A stretch of 64,000 nt of DNA. It comes from a virus. The stretch spans positions 1 to 64,000 of IMG/VR virus record IMGVR_UViG_3300020442_000011; one strand, 5' to 3'. A model generated the notes under the pieces. It saw only the letters and a list, made by a program, of their open reading frames with translations, did no database searches and was not told the origin of the DNA. The translations under genes were made by a program, and so were the position numbers. Shown piece by piece: positions 26,230-33,975 of this stretch (the first letter of the stretch is position 1; each line of letters starts with the position of its first letter).

Positions 26230-27189
26230 TTAAGACTGAATAGACTTTCTGATATAAGAAATGAGCACGTCTTGAAGCTGGCCCAATCTTTCGGATAGCT
26301 GATAAAACAACCCCGTGCTTAGCAATTCGAAGTTAGGCATGGTATACAACATTAAAAGACTCTGGTCTTTATTGCCTACTTCTTTGTAGTAACCACGGAA
26401 AGGCGAGTCGCTAGCATCAACACCAGTACAGCCTTCGTTCTCTGTTATTTGATCGACGACATTACCCAGTGCTATCACCTTCTTAACTAACTCCGCAGCT
26501 TTATCGGCTTCTTCGGGTGTTAAGGTATTGACCTTGGTATCGTTTACCTTGATGGGTTTTGGCTGGGTATCGTCAATATGGAAAAGACCATTTTCAGTAA
26601 ATGACTGTTTACCATAACCAAGGAATTCCACATTAGGTTCTGAAAAACCAGGGCTGATCGGTGAAACGTAACTCTCCCATTTTTTCATGAGCTTGGCGAA
26701 TTCGTCTAACCCTTCAGGGTGTTTATCGCGAGCTTCAAAGGCTTCCGCTTCCTTTTTGATTTTGATAACCTGTTTATTGTTATTAATAGCTTGGGTCTTA
26801 TAACGATTGACGAGGTTCTGATAAACCGCGAGGTCGGATACAACTTCTTTAAGAAGGTCATCGACTTTCTTATTGCCGCGATAGAAGAAGGCTGCGTGTT
26901 TAACCCCTAAGTCAACAGTACCTTCCTTAAAAACATGTTTGGAAGGTTTACCTTTAATAATGTTTTCCTCAGCCCATTTAAAATTACCTTGTACCTCTTC
27001 AGAAGACTGTGTGGTTTTATTAGCGTCAGCGGTACCTTGATCTTTCTTTGATTTGAAAGCACTGAGTCGACGCTTAACAAAATCTTTAAAGCCTTCCTCT
27101 GAGACAACAAGTGTTTTAATCGAATGTTCAGGACCATACTCAGTGGTACCGGTAGGGAAGTTTTTGGTAAGTGTATCGCGAAGTGACAT
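26230..27189 (-). CDS. Leader-bearing head/internal protein paralogue 3
   Basis: 319 aa. The leader is longer than in its sisters: MSLRDTLTKNFPTGTTE, a ten-residue insertion, then VVSEEGF, with predicted cleavage after E32. The mature part starts with a basic stretch (FVKRRLSAFKSKKDQ) like the other two. The middle is helical with many lysines. The C-terminal quarter ends in an amphipathic helix (LGQLQDVLISYIRKSI), also seen at the ends of paralogues 1 and 2 (VALGEYVYKSIK, LGALVLWIERSIK). First of the three genes to be transcribed. Confidence 0.5.
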   Translation of the reverse strand: MSLRDTLTKNFPTGTTEYGPEHSIKTLVVSEEGFKDFVKRRLSAFKSKKDQGTADANKTTQSSEEVQGNFKWAEENIIKGKPSKHVFKEGTVDLGVKHAAFFYRGNKKVDDLLKEVVSDLAVYQNLVNRYKTQAINNNKQVIKIKKEAEAFEARDKHPEGLDEFAKLMKKWESYVSPISPGFSEPNVEFLGYGKQSFTENGLFHIDDTQPKPIKVNDTKVNTLTPEEADKAAELVKKVIALGNVVDQITENEGCTGVDASDSPFRGYYKEVGNKDQSLLMLYTMPNFELLSTGLFYQLSERLGQLQDVLISYIRKSIQS

Positions 27190-27216
27190 TTTGGATTTTC
27201 CTTTTGGTTGGGGTGT

Positions 27217-27372
27217 TTAATGATCAGTAAGCAATTGTTTAATTCCGTAATAGAACATACGGGGGATAAACATCAAGATATCGAAAAAACAACAGCAGGG
27301 ATAGGATACCCAATTCTCAAAAAAGGATGACCAGAATCCTTGCTTCTTTGGTTGTTTCTTTTTACGTCGCAT
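27217..27372 (-). CDS. 51-aa basic/hydrophobic small protein
   Basis: Complete small gene between the 412-aa gene (seven-base gap) and paralogue 3. The N-terminus is strongly basic (MRRKKKQPKKQ), followed by an aromatic, cysteine-rich hydrophobic stretch with CCCFFDILMFIP that could lie in or on a membrane, and a polar end. The pattern resembles small membrane-targeting phage proteins with a positive-inside N-terminus. No strong ribosome site is visible (GTGAGAA), so translation may be coupled to the upstream gene. Function unknown. Confidence 0.6.
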   Translation of the reverse strand: MRRKKKQPKKQGFWSSFFENWVSYPCCCFFDILMFIPRMFYYGIKQLLTDH

Positions 27373-27379
27373 ACGTTTC

Positions 27380-28618
27380 TCACTGACTATAGTAATTTTT
27401 AGTAAGTGTTCTCAAGGCAATATAGAGAAGAACACCCGTCCTTACCGAGGCAGCAATTGATGCGTTGCGAGAACGCACAGACGCGGCTACTAATCTATCC
27501 GCATCCTTACGTAATTTCATCACCGTTGTATCAGTAGAACGAGAAGCCATTAATAAGTTTCTTAGTTTGGCAAGTATGTTAGCAACATCACCACCACGAG
27601 AAAGAAGGATGCGGTTTTCCTGGAGGTAGTTGAAAACATACACAAGCGTTTCTTGGAGTAACTCATCTAGGTATTTCTTTCTAGGGTCGTTATGATGCGT
27701 ACTCATATATTTGAGCGCATCGACCAGTAATTCAGGTGGCATGGTTTTCATTGCCGATGAAATAACACCTACTAATTCATCGCGAATAAAACTGCGTTCA
27801 TTACCTACTACTTCCCGTATATAACGTACGTAAGAAGCATAGTCGCTATGACGATCTCTCAAAATCATTTCGCCATCTGTAGTCATTACCGTGGATGATA
27901 CAGAACGGACGCGTTGTCCTGACTCCTTGGTGTTGATATACTCCTGGTAGATCTTTTTAACTAGCTCGCGTATACGACCTTGGGTATCTGTGACGATACG
28001 TATTACCATGCCGTCAGGTGCAAAGTCACGGATCGCATTACGGTAAATGGAATTCACGCTCACAAGGTCCTCAGAGCGCGCTAGAAGGAGTTTACGCCAT
28101 GAACCATACCTACGGATATCAAAACGTCCAGAAAGCCTCATATACGTCGCCTGGGCGATCTCAGGGTCTGCCGGATAACGGAAGCGTGGAATGAGAAGTG
28201 ATGTCAGGTAACGATAGTGGAGTACCATGAATGCATGCACGCAGGCTTCTTTCTTTAATGACTGGGGAATAGAACTTGCTGACTGAATTCGGTAAGAGAT
28301 GTAATGAGCCGCATAGATAGGCGTGTAGTTAAATACGTCCCCCATGACATTGAACGAATGGTTAACCGAAGTTACTTTCTTAAACGCTGTGGCAAGAAGC
28401 GTTTCATCGATATCTAGAACTTCATCGTACCAGCGTTCACGATCGCTCTCTAGGAAACGAATAGGGTGAACACCCATTGTCACACCACCGAAGAAATTGG
28501 CGTGGTCATCGTTACGTGTCATGAAGTTATTTGAGAACTTGATGATGCGTTGACAAAGTTGTCTATCGAAGCTGACATCTTTAAACTGTTCATCGAAGAC
28601 TTCTTTTAAACTGCTCAT
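27380..28618 (-). CDS. Hypothetical protein, largely helical
   Basis: 412 aa, unrecognised. Mostly alpha-helical, with arginine-rich segments (RDRHSDYASYVRYIREVVGN) and a C-terminal region of repeated small helices (KLRKDADRLVAASVRSRN). The last 25 residues are hydrophobic enough to associate with a membrane (GVLLYIALRTLTKNY). No catalytic motif seen. Start supported by AGGA nine bases upstream. First gene of the minus-strand group ending at 24201, next to presumed head proteins, so a head-assembly or internal-protein role is possible. Confidence 0.65.
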   Translation of the reverse strand: MSSLKEVFDEQFKDVSFDRQLCQRIIKFSNNFMTRNDDHANFFGGVTMGVHPIRFLESDRERWYDEVLDIDETLLATAFKKVTSVNHSFNVMGDVFNYTPIYAAHYISYRIQSASSIPQSLKKEACVHAFMVLHYRYLTSLLIPRFRYPADPEIAQATYMRLSGRFDIRRYGSWRKLLLARSEDLVSVNSIYRNAIRDFAPDGMVIRIVTDTQGRIRELVKKIYQEYINTKESGQRVRSVSSTVMTTDGEMILRDRHSDYASYVRYIREVVGNERSFIRDELVGVISSAMKTMPPELLVDALKYMSTHHNDPRKKYLDELLQETLVYVFNYLQENRILLSRGGDVANILAKLRNLLMASRSTDTTVMKLRKDADRLVAASVRSRNASIAASVRTGVLLYIALRTLTKNYYSQ

Positions 28619-28644
28619 AATGGTATCCTGGAGAATCTAAATGA

Positions 28645-28662
28645 TTTTAAATCTACATCATT
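28645..28662 (+). promoter_or_regulatory. Candidate phage promoter upstream of 28719
   Basis: TTTTAAATCTACATCATT, 57 bp before the start codon, matches the recurrent motif with C for T at one position. Confidence 0.5.
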
Positions 28663-28718
28663 TCAGTGCAAATGACGTCTCTCATAATTCCCATACCTAT
28701 TAATAAAGGAATTTTATC

Positions 28719-29117
28719 ATGCTAAGCATCCTTGAAACACGCGGTGAAGTACTTCTTGATCACAACACTTCCATGTCCAGCAGTGTACTTGCTCGTGTCG
28801 GCAATACCTCAATTGGTAAGCCCACTGAACAACAAACACGCTTAATTAACTATGTGACAGCTGAATTATCTTTCCTTCTTCGTTGTGTTGAAAACGAAGT
28901 GCTTATCCATAACCTGAGTGATGGTGATATTACTGAGTTTGTTATGGGTACTATCGAAACCCTTCCAAGTAAAACACGGGAAGTCCTCGATATCGATACA
29001 AAAGTATTCAATGTCGATGATCACCTGTTTCAGAAGGGCTTCGCGGTTACCCTTAACCGCGAAGGTGAACCCAAGTATCGCGTGTACATCACGCAACGGC
29101 ATTACTTTACCTGTTAA
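28719..29117 (+). CDS. Hypothetical protein
   Basis: 132 aa, unrecognised. It looks soluble: an N-terminal beta part, a central helix (QQTRLINYVTAELSFLLRCVEN) and C-terminal strands (PKYRVYITQRHYF). The pattern strand-helix-strand with a C-terminal tyrosine-rich strand resembles the small proteins encoded at 36.8-39.3 kb, but I cannot show homology by eye. AAAGGAA provides the ribosome site. Preceded by a promoter-like motif and followed 11 bases later by a 59-aa gene. Confidence 0.7.
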   Translation: MLSILETRGEVLLDHNTSMSSSVLARVGNTSIGKPTEQQTRLINYVTAELSFLLRCVENEVLIHNLSDGDITEFVMGTIETLPSKTREVLDIDTKVFNVDDHLFQKGFAVTLNREGEPKYRVYITQRHYFTC

Positions 29118-29128
29118 ACGGAGTTAAC

Positions 29129-29308
29129 ATGAACCACAGTGAAAAAATCAACGCGTATAAGCATATCGAAACACCTTGTCGCACTAAAGGATCGCGCGTT
29201 GATATTAGTGCTGGATCTATCGGATTTGTTGATGGGCGTGAAGTATTTCGAACGAAGTTCGCGAATGCATTGGCTAAAGCTCAAAAGCGTTATCAAACGG
29301 AACGATAG
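29129..29308 (+). CDS. 59-aa hypothetical protein
   Basis: Complete small gene with a good ribosome site (CGGAGTTAAC before ATG) 11 bases after the preceding stop. Basic protein: a central short beta hairpin (RVDISAGSIGFVDGREVF) followed by a basic helix (KFANALAKAQKRYQTER). Such a hairpin-plus-basic-helix could bind nucleic acid, but there is no recognised motif. It is the last gene before the largest non-coding gap of the window. Confidence 0.65.
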   Translation: MNHSEKINAYKHIETPCRTKGSRVDISAGSIGFVDGREVFRTKFANALAKAQKRYQTER

Positions 29309-29355
29309 TTCCCATTAAGAATCCAATCGTCCAATAACCCATTTCGACATATTGA

Positions 29356-29399
29356 CTGATCGATTCGTTTCATAGGCGTAGCCGTTATGAATCGATCAG
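29356..29399. repeat. Long imperfect inverted repeat
   Basis: CTGATCGATT pairs with AATCGATCAG; inside, CATA/TATG and GGC/GCC pairs continue the stem to a GTA loop with small bulges. It begins 48 bases after the 59-aa gene. Confidence 0.6.
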
Positions 29400-29436
29400 C
29401 AGTATGGAGATAGGTTTTTATCTTTTATAAATAAAC

Positions 29437-29460
29437 GGATGGGTGTTTGTTCACCCATCC
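29437..29460 (+). terminator. Terminator-like hairpin
   Basis: GGATGGGTG pairs with CACCCATCC around TTTGTT, followed by TTCCTTATGTTTTATT. Confidence 0.6.
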
Positions 29461-29611
29461 TTCCTTATGTTTTATTGTGATAACAAAAACAATTAAAAAC
29501 AATAAAATACTTGGGTTTATGATAATTTGTAAAAGAGAGTTTCGAGCTGCGCGAGAAACGACAGATTTGGGGGTTTGGGGGTAGGAGGAGTTGGATTCTT
29601 AAGGAAGAGGA

Positions 29612-29634
29612 GGAAGGGGTAAAAATCCCCTTCC
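29612..29634 (+). terminator. Hairpin ending the purine-rich element
   Basis: GGAAGGGG pairs with CCCCTTCC around TAAAAAT. No T-tract follows on the plus strand. Confidence 0.4.
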
Positions 29635-29751
29635 GATATACACGAAAAATACCAAGGAAAAATCACATGAAACATGAACAATCCTATTGCTAATGAGTTG
29701 AATTAAAACTACCTAACGTAATTGTAGTTCTTCTCGATTAAACGGTAAAAT

Positions 29752-29771
29752 AGGGTGCTTTCGAGCACCCT
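29752..29771 (+). terminator. Intrinsic terminator
   Basis: AGGGTGCT pairs with AGCACCCT around a TTCG tetraloop and is followed by TTAATTTTTT: the most canonical intrinsic terminator in the window, 21 bases before the next start codon. Confidence 0.8.
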
Positions 29772-29792
29772 TTAATTTTTTGAAGGTGTCTC

Positions 29793-30455
29793 ATGTTTAA
29801 AGTTCAAAGGCGTGCGTGTCCTGTGCGAATTGATACTTACAGTTCAGCTGTAGCGTCGACATTAGCTTATTGTGCCAATCAAACAATACTTTCATTCTCC
29901 GAAGCCGCGTTTAACGGTCAACGGTCATGGGATGAAATACAAAGCGATATGCAAAACTCAAAAGTGATGCAGCTCGTTTTCAGTCGCCATATTCGACAAA
30001 CGTTCGTATCGTCTGTTCCTGATTTCCATAAAGAATATGGTGATTGGTTGGATAACATCGTTATGTTCCTTGGGAAATATTGGGATGAACTTTATCGTGA
30101 CCCAAGTCGAGAAGAACGTGTAAAGAACATTCTTTATGGGCAAACCAACCTCAATATGTTCCATTTCGAATTTGTCCGTAAGGACGGCAATCCAATTCCG
30201 ACCCATGTAAATGTAAGACTTCGAGATAACGACGGTACTCTTTTGGATGTCCAACCAGTTGAATTCGAAATTGGTACATCCGAAATAGTTGACTTTATGG
30301 ATATTCCCGACTATCCGGTGTTTGGCGAAATAAAGACAACCGATAATTTCCTCACCAAAAAGCCAAAAGTAATCAGCATTATCTATACTCGCATGGATGT
30401 GGACTTCCCAACCTTCCCCAGTGAACATTTTACTCAGCTGCGTTATGATACGTAA
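29793..30455 (+). CDS. Hypothetical protein
   Basis: 220 aa, unrecognised. The first two thirds are helical with many aromatic residues (EYGDWLDNIVMFLGKYWDELY); the C-terminal third is beta-rich (MFHFEFVRKDG, HVNVRLRDNDGTLL, PKVISIIYTRMDVDFPTFP). The strand-turn ending (IIYTRMDV.FPTFPSEHF) is similar in feel to C-termini of neighbouring unknown genes. GAAGGTG is the ribosome site. It directly follows an intrinsic terminator, so it starts a new transcription unit. Confidence 0.7.
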   Translation: MFKVQRRACPVRIDTYSSAVASTLAYCANQTILSFSEAAFNGQRSWDEIQSDMQNSKVMQLVFSRHIRQTFVSSVPDFHKEYGDWLDNIVMFLGKYWDELYRDPSREERVKNILYGQTNLNMFHFEFVRKDGNPIPTHVNVRLRDNDGTLLDVQPVEFEIGTSEIVDFMDIPDYPVFGEIKTTDNFLTKKPKVISIIYTRMDVDFPTFPSEHFTQLRYDT

Positions 30456-30461
30456 CTAAGC

Positions 30462-30575
30462 ATGTTACTTGGCATAGTGAGTCCCTGTGATATCCTCGAA
30501 CACTATTTGATGAGAGTCGTGTTCACATCCCTTCCTCTGAGGAATCTCATCTCGGTTGTTAGCCCGACCATATAG
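30462..30575 (+). CDS. Possible 37-aa small protein
   Basis: ATG six bases after the preceding stop, ending in TAG that touches the next hairpin. The peptide is hydrophobic (MLLGIVSPCDILEHYLMRVV then FTSLPLRNLISVV). The ribosome site is weak (CTAAGC). The close spacing and the stop placed exactly at the hairpin support it, but it may be a chance frame. Confidence 0.3.
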   Translation: MLLGIVSPCDILEHYLMRVVFTSLPLRNLISVVSPTI

Positions 30576-30599
30576 ACCCCTCCCATTTGGGAGGGGTCT
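30574..30599. terminator. Intergenic hairpin, 11-bp perfect stem
   Basis: AGACCCCTCCC pairs with GGGAGGGGTCT around ATTT; CATAT on the left and TTATG on the right read TATG outward on both strands. Confidence 0.6.
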
Positions 30600-30621
30600 T
30601 ATGCATCTAAAGAGGTATGTG

Positions 30622-31749
30622 ATGAAACTTGTTAAAGTTCGACCTATCGACAATTCTTTTAAACTTAACATGTTGCTGGGTATTACAGAGAACGATAATA
30701 TTAGAGTTCCAAACGATCAACGTTTCCTTCTTCGATTTGTTTTCCTTTCCAATCGAAATAAATTCCAACATCTTCTTTCGGAATGTTTTCCCGATATAGA
30801 TACGGCAGGTACTATATTCTTGGGTATGGGTAAGATCGACATAGAAGAGGAGATACAGACGCTTTATTCGTCTGAGGTAGGGATTGTAAAATATACGGTG
30901 GACACCACTGGTCACCGTAGTCTTCGAGAGGTTAACCAGTTACCATTTATTGTTCTTAAAGGTGCTGTGTACATTGTGATCATGGAATTGGGAGAGACCC
31001 CTGTTTCTAATCTACCCGTTAGACCTAAACTCTACGACGACGAACTTTTAACCATCGAGGGGCATACCGATCAATATTGGGGCTCTATCCTTAAGTTACA
31101 TGAAGTCGATAAATTCTTCAATGGTTATTGGCACGATGACTATAATCGTTTCTACAACGTCATCACGAATCATTGGTCCTTAGGTGCGTGGTGGATCACC
31201 AATTGTTATTTGTTTAATCCAATTGCTCGTAAACTATTCGACCACCCGACCTTTGTAAATGAACTTAGACCTTCCGCAAGAGTTATTAGTGATAACCTAG
31301 AACCTGTCAATATCCACACGTTTAATCTCTTTGTAAGGTTAATGGGACTTAACCATCTTCGATACGAAAACATATTGCCGACGGAGTTCCCTTGCTGTTT
31401 TCCAACATATTACTTTGCGATCAGTTTCTTCACCAGTAGTGTAATCCGCCAGCTAGCCGAGGATACTTTAACGCCCGAACAAATCCCGCTTGTTTTAGAA
31501 TACGTGTTCAGAGCAATAGGGGAAATGCTGTTGGGAAGGTACCATGACCTCTTAGGTAAAAGCGACATTCCTTTTGCCGAGATAAGTTTTCATTATCCAG
31601 TCGAATCCCAGATAACCCGCCTTGACCGTCCTTCTTTCCTAGAAACGTCTCCGCTTCTCTATGATCGTTTTGAAACATACAAGAAATTGATTAAAGAGAT
31701 ACCCGTTGAGGAGTATTTCCATGTCTTACCCTACCCTGAAAATGAATGA
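30622..31749 (+). CDS. Hypothetical protein
   Basis: 375 aa from the chosen start, unrecognised. A longer frame begins at 30556, but its first residues are the translation of the hairpin at 30574-30599, and AGAGG stands seven bases before the ATG at 30622. The protein has a beta-rich N-terminal half and a helical C-terminal half with hydrophobic patches (LVLEYVFRAIGEMLLGRYHD). Its end overlaps the start of the next gene by 29 bases, so the pair is translationally coupled. It belongs to the operon that leads into phuZ. Confidence 0.65.
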   Translation: MKLVKVRPIDNSFKLNMLLGITENDNIRVPNDQRFLLRFVFLSNRNKFQHLLSECFPDIDTAGTIFLGMGKIDIEEEIQTLYSSEVGIVKYTVDTTGHRSLREVNQLPFIVLKGAVYIVIMELGETPVSNLPVRPKLYDDELLTIEGHTDQYWGSILKLHEVDKFFNGYWHDDYNRFYNVITNHWSLGAWWITNCYLFNPIARKLFDHPTFVNELRPSARVISDNLEPVNIHTFNLFVRLMGLNHLRYENILPTEFPCCFPTYYFAISFFTSSVIRQLAEDTLTPEQIPLVLEYVFRAIGEMLLGRYHDLLGKSDIPFAEISFHYPVESQITRLDRPSFLETSPLLYDRFETYKKLIKEIPVEEYFHVLPYPENE

Positions 31750-32389
31750 CGACTTAGTCCTGTATTTCCCAGATGAAACACTTAAGTCGTTATCAGCGAA
31801 AGATATGAAAGCGTATGTTGAGTTTATCCTTAATCGAAATAAATTCAACTGCGTAGGACCTGGTGAAATGCCGTGTGGGGTCGCACTCGAACTTATGGAA
31901 AAAGAACTCGCCTATGTAGAATTTTACAAGGGTGATTTTCTTTCTGTTGATGTTGTTGACAAGCACAGGGTGGCTATTCGTCGTTTGAGTAACCACCCGT
32001 CTGATAAACGCAAAAAAATGTGCGTTGTAGTCGACTATTGCCATCTCAATGACGTGATGGATGAGTTGTTACGCCCAGTCATTGAAATCTTAAACGATGA
32101 CGTCTTTTCTGGTAACACCGGTCCCGCAGAGTTTTTGATAAGATACGTCATGGGTAGACTATATAGGAAAACCACAGGTTTATGGCCTAACCATGCGGCG
32201 GTTTTAAACGATTATCTTGAACGAACTTATTCTGCACGTAACGAACACAGTCGTCTCTATCGACTTGTTGTAGAACTGGAAGATCTCTTCTGGTTCGATA
32301 TTGACCCTAGTCGTTTAACGGTTTATATTCATGAACCTAAAACGAAGAGTGTCACTTTATACTTTAACGTTAATGGAGTTTTATCATGA
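31721..32389 (+). CDS. Hypothetical protein encoded immediately before phuZ
   Basis: 222 aa, unrecognised. The ATG at 31721 has GAGGAG eight bases upstream, inside the end of the preceding gene. N-terminal beta-alpha region (DLVLYFPDETLKSLSAKDMK), a central basic segment (SNHPSDKRKKMCVVVDY) and a C-terminal strand pair (SRLTVYIHEPKTKSVTLYFN). Its stop overlaps the phuZ start by four bases (ATGA), so expression is tied to PhuZ. A role with the spindle is only suggested by this coupling. Confidence 0.65.
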   Translation: MSYPTLKMNDDLVLYFPDETLKSLSAKDMKAYVEFILNRNKFNCVGPGEMPCGVALELMEKELAYVEFYKGDFLSVDVVDKHRVAIRRLSNHPSDKRKKMCVVVDYCHLNDVMDELLRPVIEILNDDVFSGNTGPAEFLIRYVMGRLYRKTTGLWPNHAAVLNDYLERTYSARNEHSRLYRLVVELEDLFWFDIDPSRLTVYIHEPKTKSVTLYFNVNGVLS

Positions 32390-33327
32390 AAAAAGTAAAA
32401 GTCTATGCATGTGGTGGCCTTGGCATGAATATCGGTTCGTCGCTGACATCTGATCTTTACGATGTTGCGTATATCGATTCGTCCAAATCTAACGTCAACC
32501 AGAGTGTTGACTCTGAGAAAGTAACCTACGTCAACGGTATTAAAGGTACCGGTGGATCGGGGGGCCATCGTGTTAACAATTACAAACCGATCTCTGAGAT
32601 GATCCCCTCGTTTATTTCAGCGAACCAACCTGCTGACTTGAACATCGTGGTGTTCTCACTCTCAGGCGGTACTGGTTCTGTTGCCGGTCCATTAACCGTA
32701 GGTGAGTTACTGCGTAATGGTCATCCGACTGCATGTGTGGTGTTGGGCGATCCGACTTCTCAGAAATTCCTAGATAACACGATCGCTACTCTGAAATCAC
32801 TGGAAGGGATCAGTGCTGCCCGTGGTCTCCCGGTTGTCATGAACTATCATGAGAATGGCCCTCAATCATGGGGAGATGTTGACGACATGATGCGCTATGC
32901 CATCAATGCTATCGCGGAGTTGGGTTCACAACAGAATTCACATATGGATCTGATGGACGTCTCCAACTTCTTCCAGTACACCAAAGTCACCGATGCCTTC
33001 GCGCAGCTGGCTTGCTTGGATATCTTCGACACACGCTCTGGTGCTAGCAAATCTATCGAACCGGTAGCGATTGCGTCTCTCTACACCAATCGTGATGAGT
33101 ATAAGAACTTCGGTGATGCCAAGTACAGTATCCATGGTTTCCCTGATAAACCGATCATGGGCGGTGATCAACTCCATTTCTTGATTAATCATTCTGGAGT
33201 TGCTCCAATTGTCACTGACCTTCAGAGTCATCGCGATGAGCTGGCTCGTAAGTACAGTGCTCAAAAGCAGCGTCAATCACTGGTGGATCGTGATGACAAT
33301 GTTGATGACAACGGCATGGTGATCTAA
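32386..33327 (+). CDS. phuZ: Phage tubulin/FtsZ-like GTPase, spindle protein
   Basis: Forms the dynamic filaments that centre the phage nucleus and move capsids in nucleus-forming jumbo phages. 313 aa, the family size. The tubulin signature is present as SLSGGTGSVAG with GGTGS at 94-98, the N-terminal glycine loop ACGGLGMNIGSS binds nucleotide, and the T7-type region is around NYHENGPQSW. The C-terminal tail is acidic (DRDDNVDDNGMVI), as expected for the PhuZ tail that makes longitudinal contacts. Coupled to the upstream gene by ATGA overlap. Orthologue of phiKZ gp39. Confidence 0.93.
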   Translation: MKKVKVYACGGLGMNIGSSLTSDLYDVAYIDSSKSNVNQSVDSEKVTYVNGIKGTGGSGGHRVNNYKPISEMIPSFISANQPADLNIVVFSLSGGTGSVAGPLTVGELLRNGHPTACVVLGDPTSQKFLDNTIATLKSLEGISAARGLPVVMNYHENGPQSWGDVDDMMRYAINAIAELGSQQNSHMDLMDVSNFFQYTKVTDAFAQLACLDIFDTRSGASKSIEPVAIASLYTNRDEYKNFGDAKYSIHGFPDKPIMGGDQLHFLINHSGVAPIVTDLQSHRDELARKYSAQKQRQSLVDRDDNVDDNGMVI

Positions 33328-33386
33328 ACCTTACGATAGTAGGGGATCGTATGAAAAGGTCTCCTACTTTATCTCGAGGTTCACAT

Positions 33387-33896
33387 ATGTTACATCGTCT
33401 TCTAGCTGATCATTCTGATGAGTTCGTAACCGTTGCTTATGAGCAAGGTTCTTGGGTTCACCCACAGCTAAAATACATGGTTGTTACACCCAAGCGCATC
33501 GATTTTCATTTACAGGATGATCGCACAGTCACGTTAACTGTAACAGGTGATGGGGAGCTAACATTGGTGGTTCCACCCCCTGTCCAACAGCAATATCGAC
33601 AGCTTTATAATGTCAATGTGGTCGATGCAGACGTGTTTATCACGTTAAATAAAATCGTCCATGTTCAATTTCAAAAAGACGGTGTTCCGGTTACCGATGC
33701 CCAGTGGGTGTTATCGACAGACGATGACCCCCGTTTACGGAAAGCATTAACCAACCGCTTTTTGAAAGATGGTCGCCAATGGATGGACCCTATCGACATA
33801 AACACATTTTCTATCTGGAGGCAGTATGATACAACTACCACCTTCATTACAGAAGAAACTAGCGAAGAACCCACACCACCGGAAACGGCAAGCTGA
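33387..33896 (+). CDS. Hypothetical protein downstream of phuZ
   Basis: 169 aa, unrecognised. An upstream ATG at 33351 sits inside a GTAGGGGA/TCTCCTAC hairpin, whereas the ATG at 33387 has GAGG seven bases before it and is preferred. The protein is beta-rich (KYMVVTPKRIDFHL, RTVTLTVTGDGELTLVV, KIVHVQFQKDG) with a short helical C-terminal part and a Thr/Glu-rich tail. Its last 71 bases overlap a second small gene in another frame. No known domain is evident. Confidence 0.6.
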   Translation: MLHRLLADHSDEFVTVAYEQGSWVHPQLKYMVVTPKRIDFHLQDDRTVTLTVTGDGELTLVVPPPVQQQYRQLYNVNVVDADVFITLNKIVHVQFQKDGVPVTDAQWVLSTDDDPRLRKALTNRFLKDGRQWMDPIDINTFSIWRQYDTTTTFITEETSEEPTPPETAS

Positions 33897-33975
33897 ACGA
33901 CATGCCGCACGTAAAAAAGGGAAAACCATTTCCCCTAAAATCGATCCGACTACCGGTAAGGAGTTTGGAAAATGA
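33826..33975 (+). CDS. 49-aa basic protein overlapping its neighbours out of frame
   Basis: ATG preceded by GGAGG five bases upstream, the best ribosome site nearby. It overlaps the 3' end of the preceding gene by 71 bases in a different frame and its stop overlaps the next start (ATGA). The product is highly basic (lysine, arginine and histidine are over a third of the residues, e.g. KNPHHRKRQAERHAARKKGK). It ends PTTGKEFGK. It could bind nucleic acid or the ribosome; no known family recognised. Ribosome site plus double overlap make it a convincing gene. Confidence 0.7.
   Translation: MIQLPPSLQKKLAKNPHHRKRQAERHAARKKGKTISPKIDPTTGKEFGK

Larger units (their letters stand above)
29309..29792. 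other. 484-bp non-coding region with structured and purine-rich elements
   Basis: No ORF longer than a few codons with a ribosome site. In order it holds: an imperfect hairpin with a ten-pair outer stem (29356-29399); a terminator-like hairpin (29437-29460); an AT-rich stretch with TTTATGATAA (about 29470-29530); two G5 runs at 29569-29581 followed by GG repeats; a purine run with several AGGAGG-like sequences (29581-29619); a hairpin with an A-rich loop (29612-29634); and a classic terminator (29752-29771). It may encode one or two small RNAs or act as a cis element. Confidence 0.5.

Noticed and set aside
29388-29700. Very short ORFs in the 484-bp gap
   Set aside because: At most eight or nine codons; one at about 29667 has a GGAAA upstream but only eight residues.
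30456-30573. Possible tRNA in the gap after 30455
   Set aside because: Only a short GAACAC/GTGTTC pair; no cloverleaf, T-loop GTTCRA or CCA end.
30556-30621. N-terminal extension of the 30622 gene
   Set aside because: These codons translate a perfect intergenic hairpin; the ATG at 30622 has a proper ribosome site.
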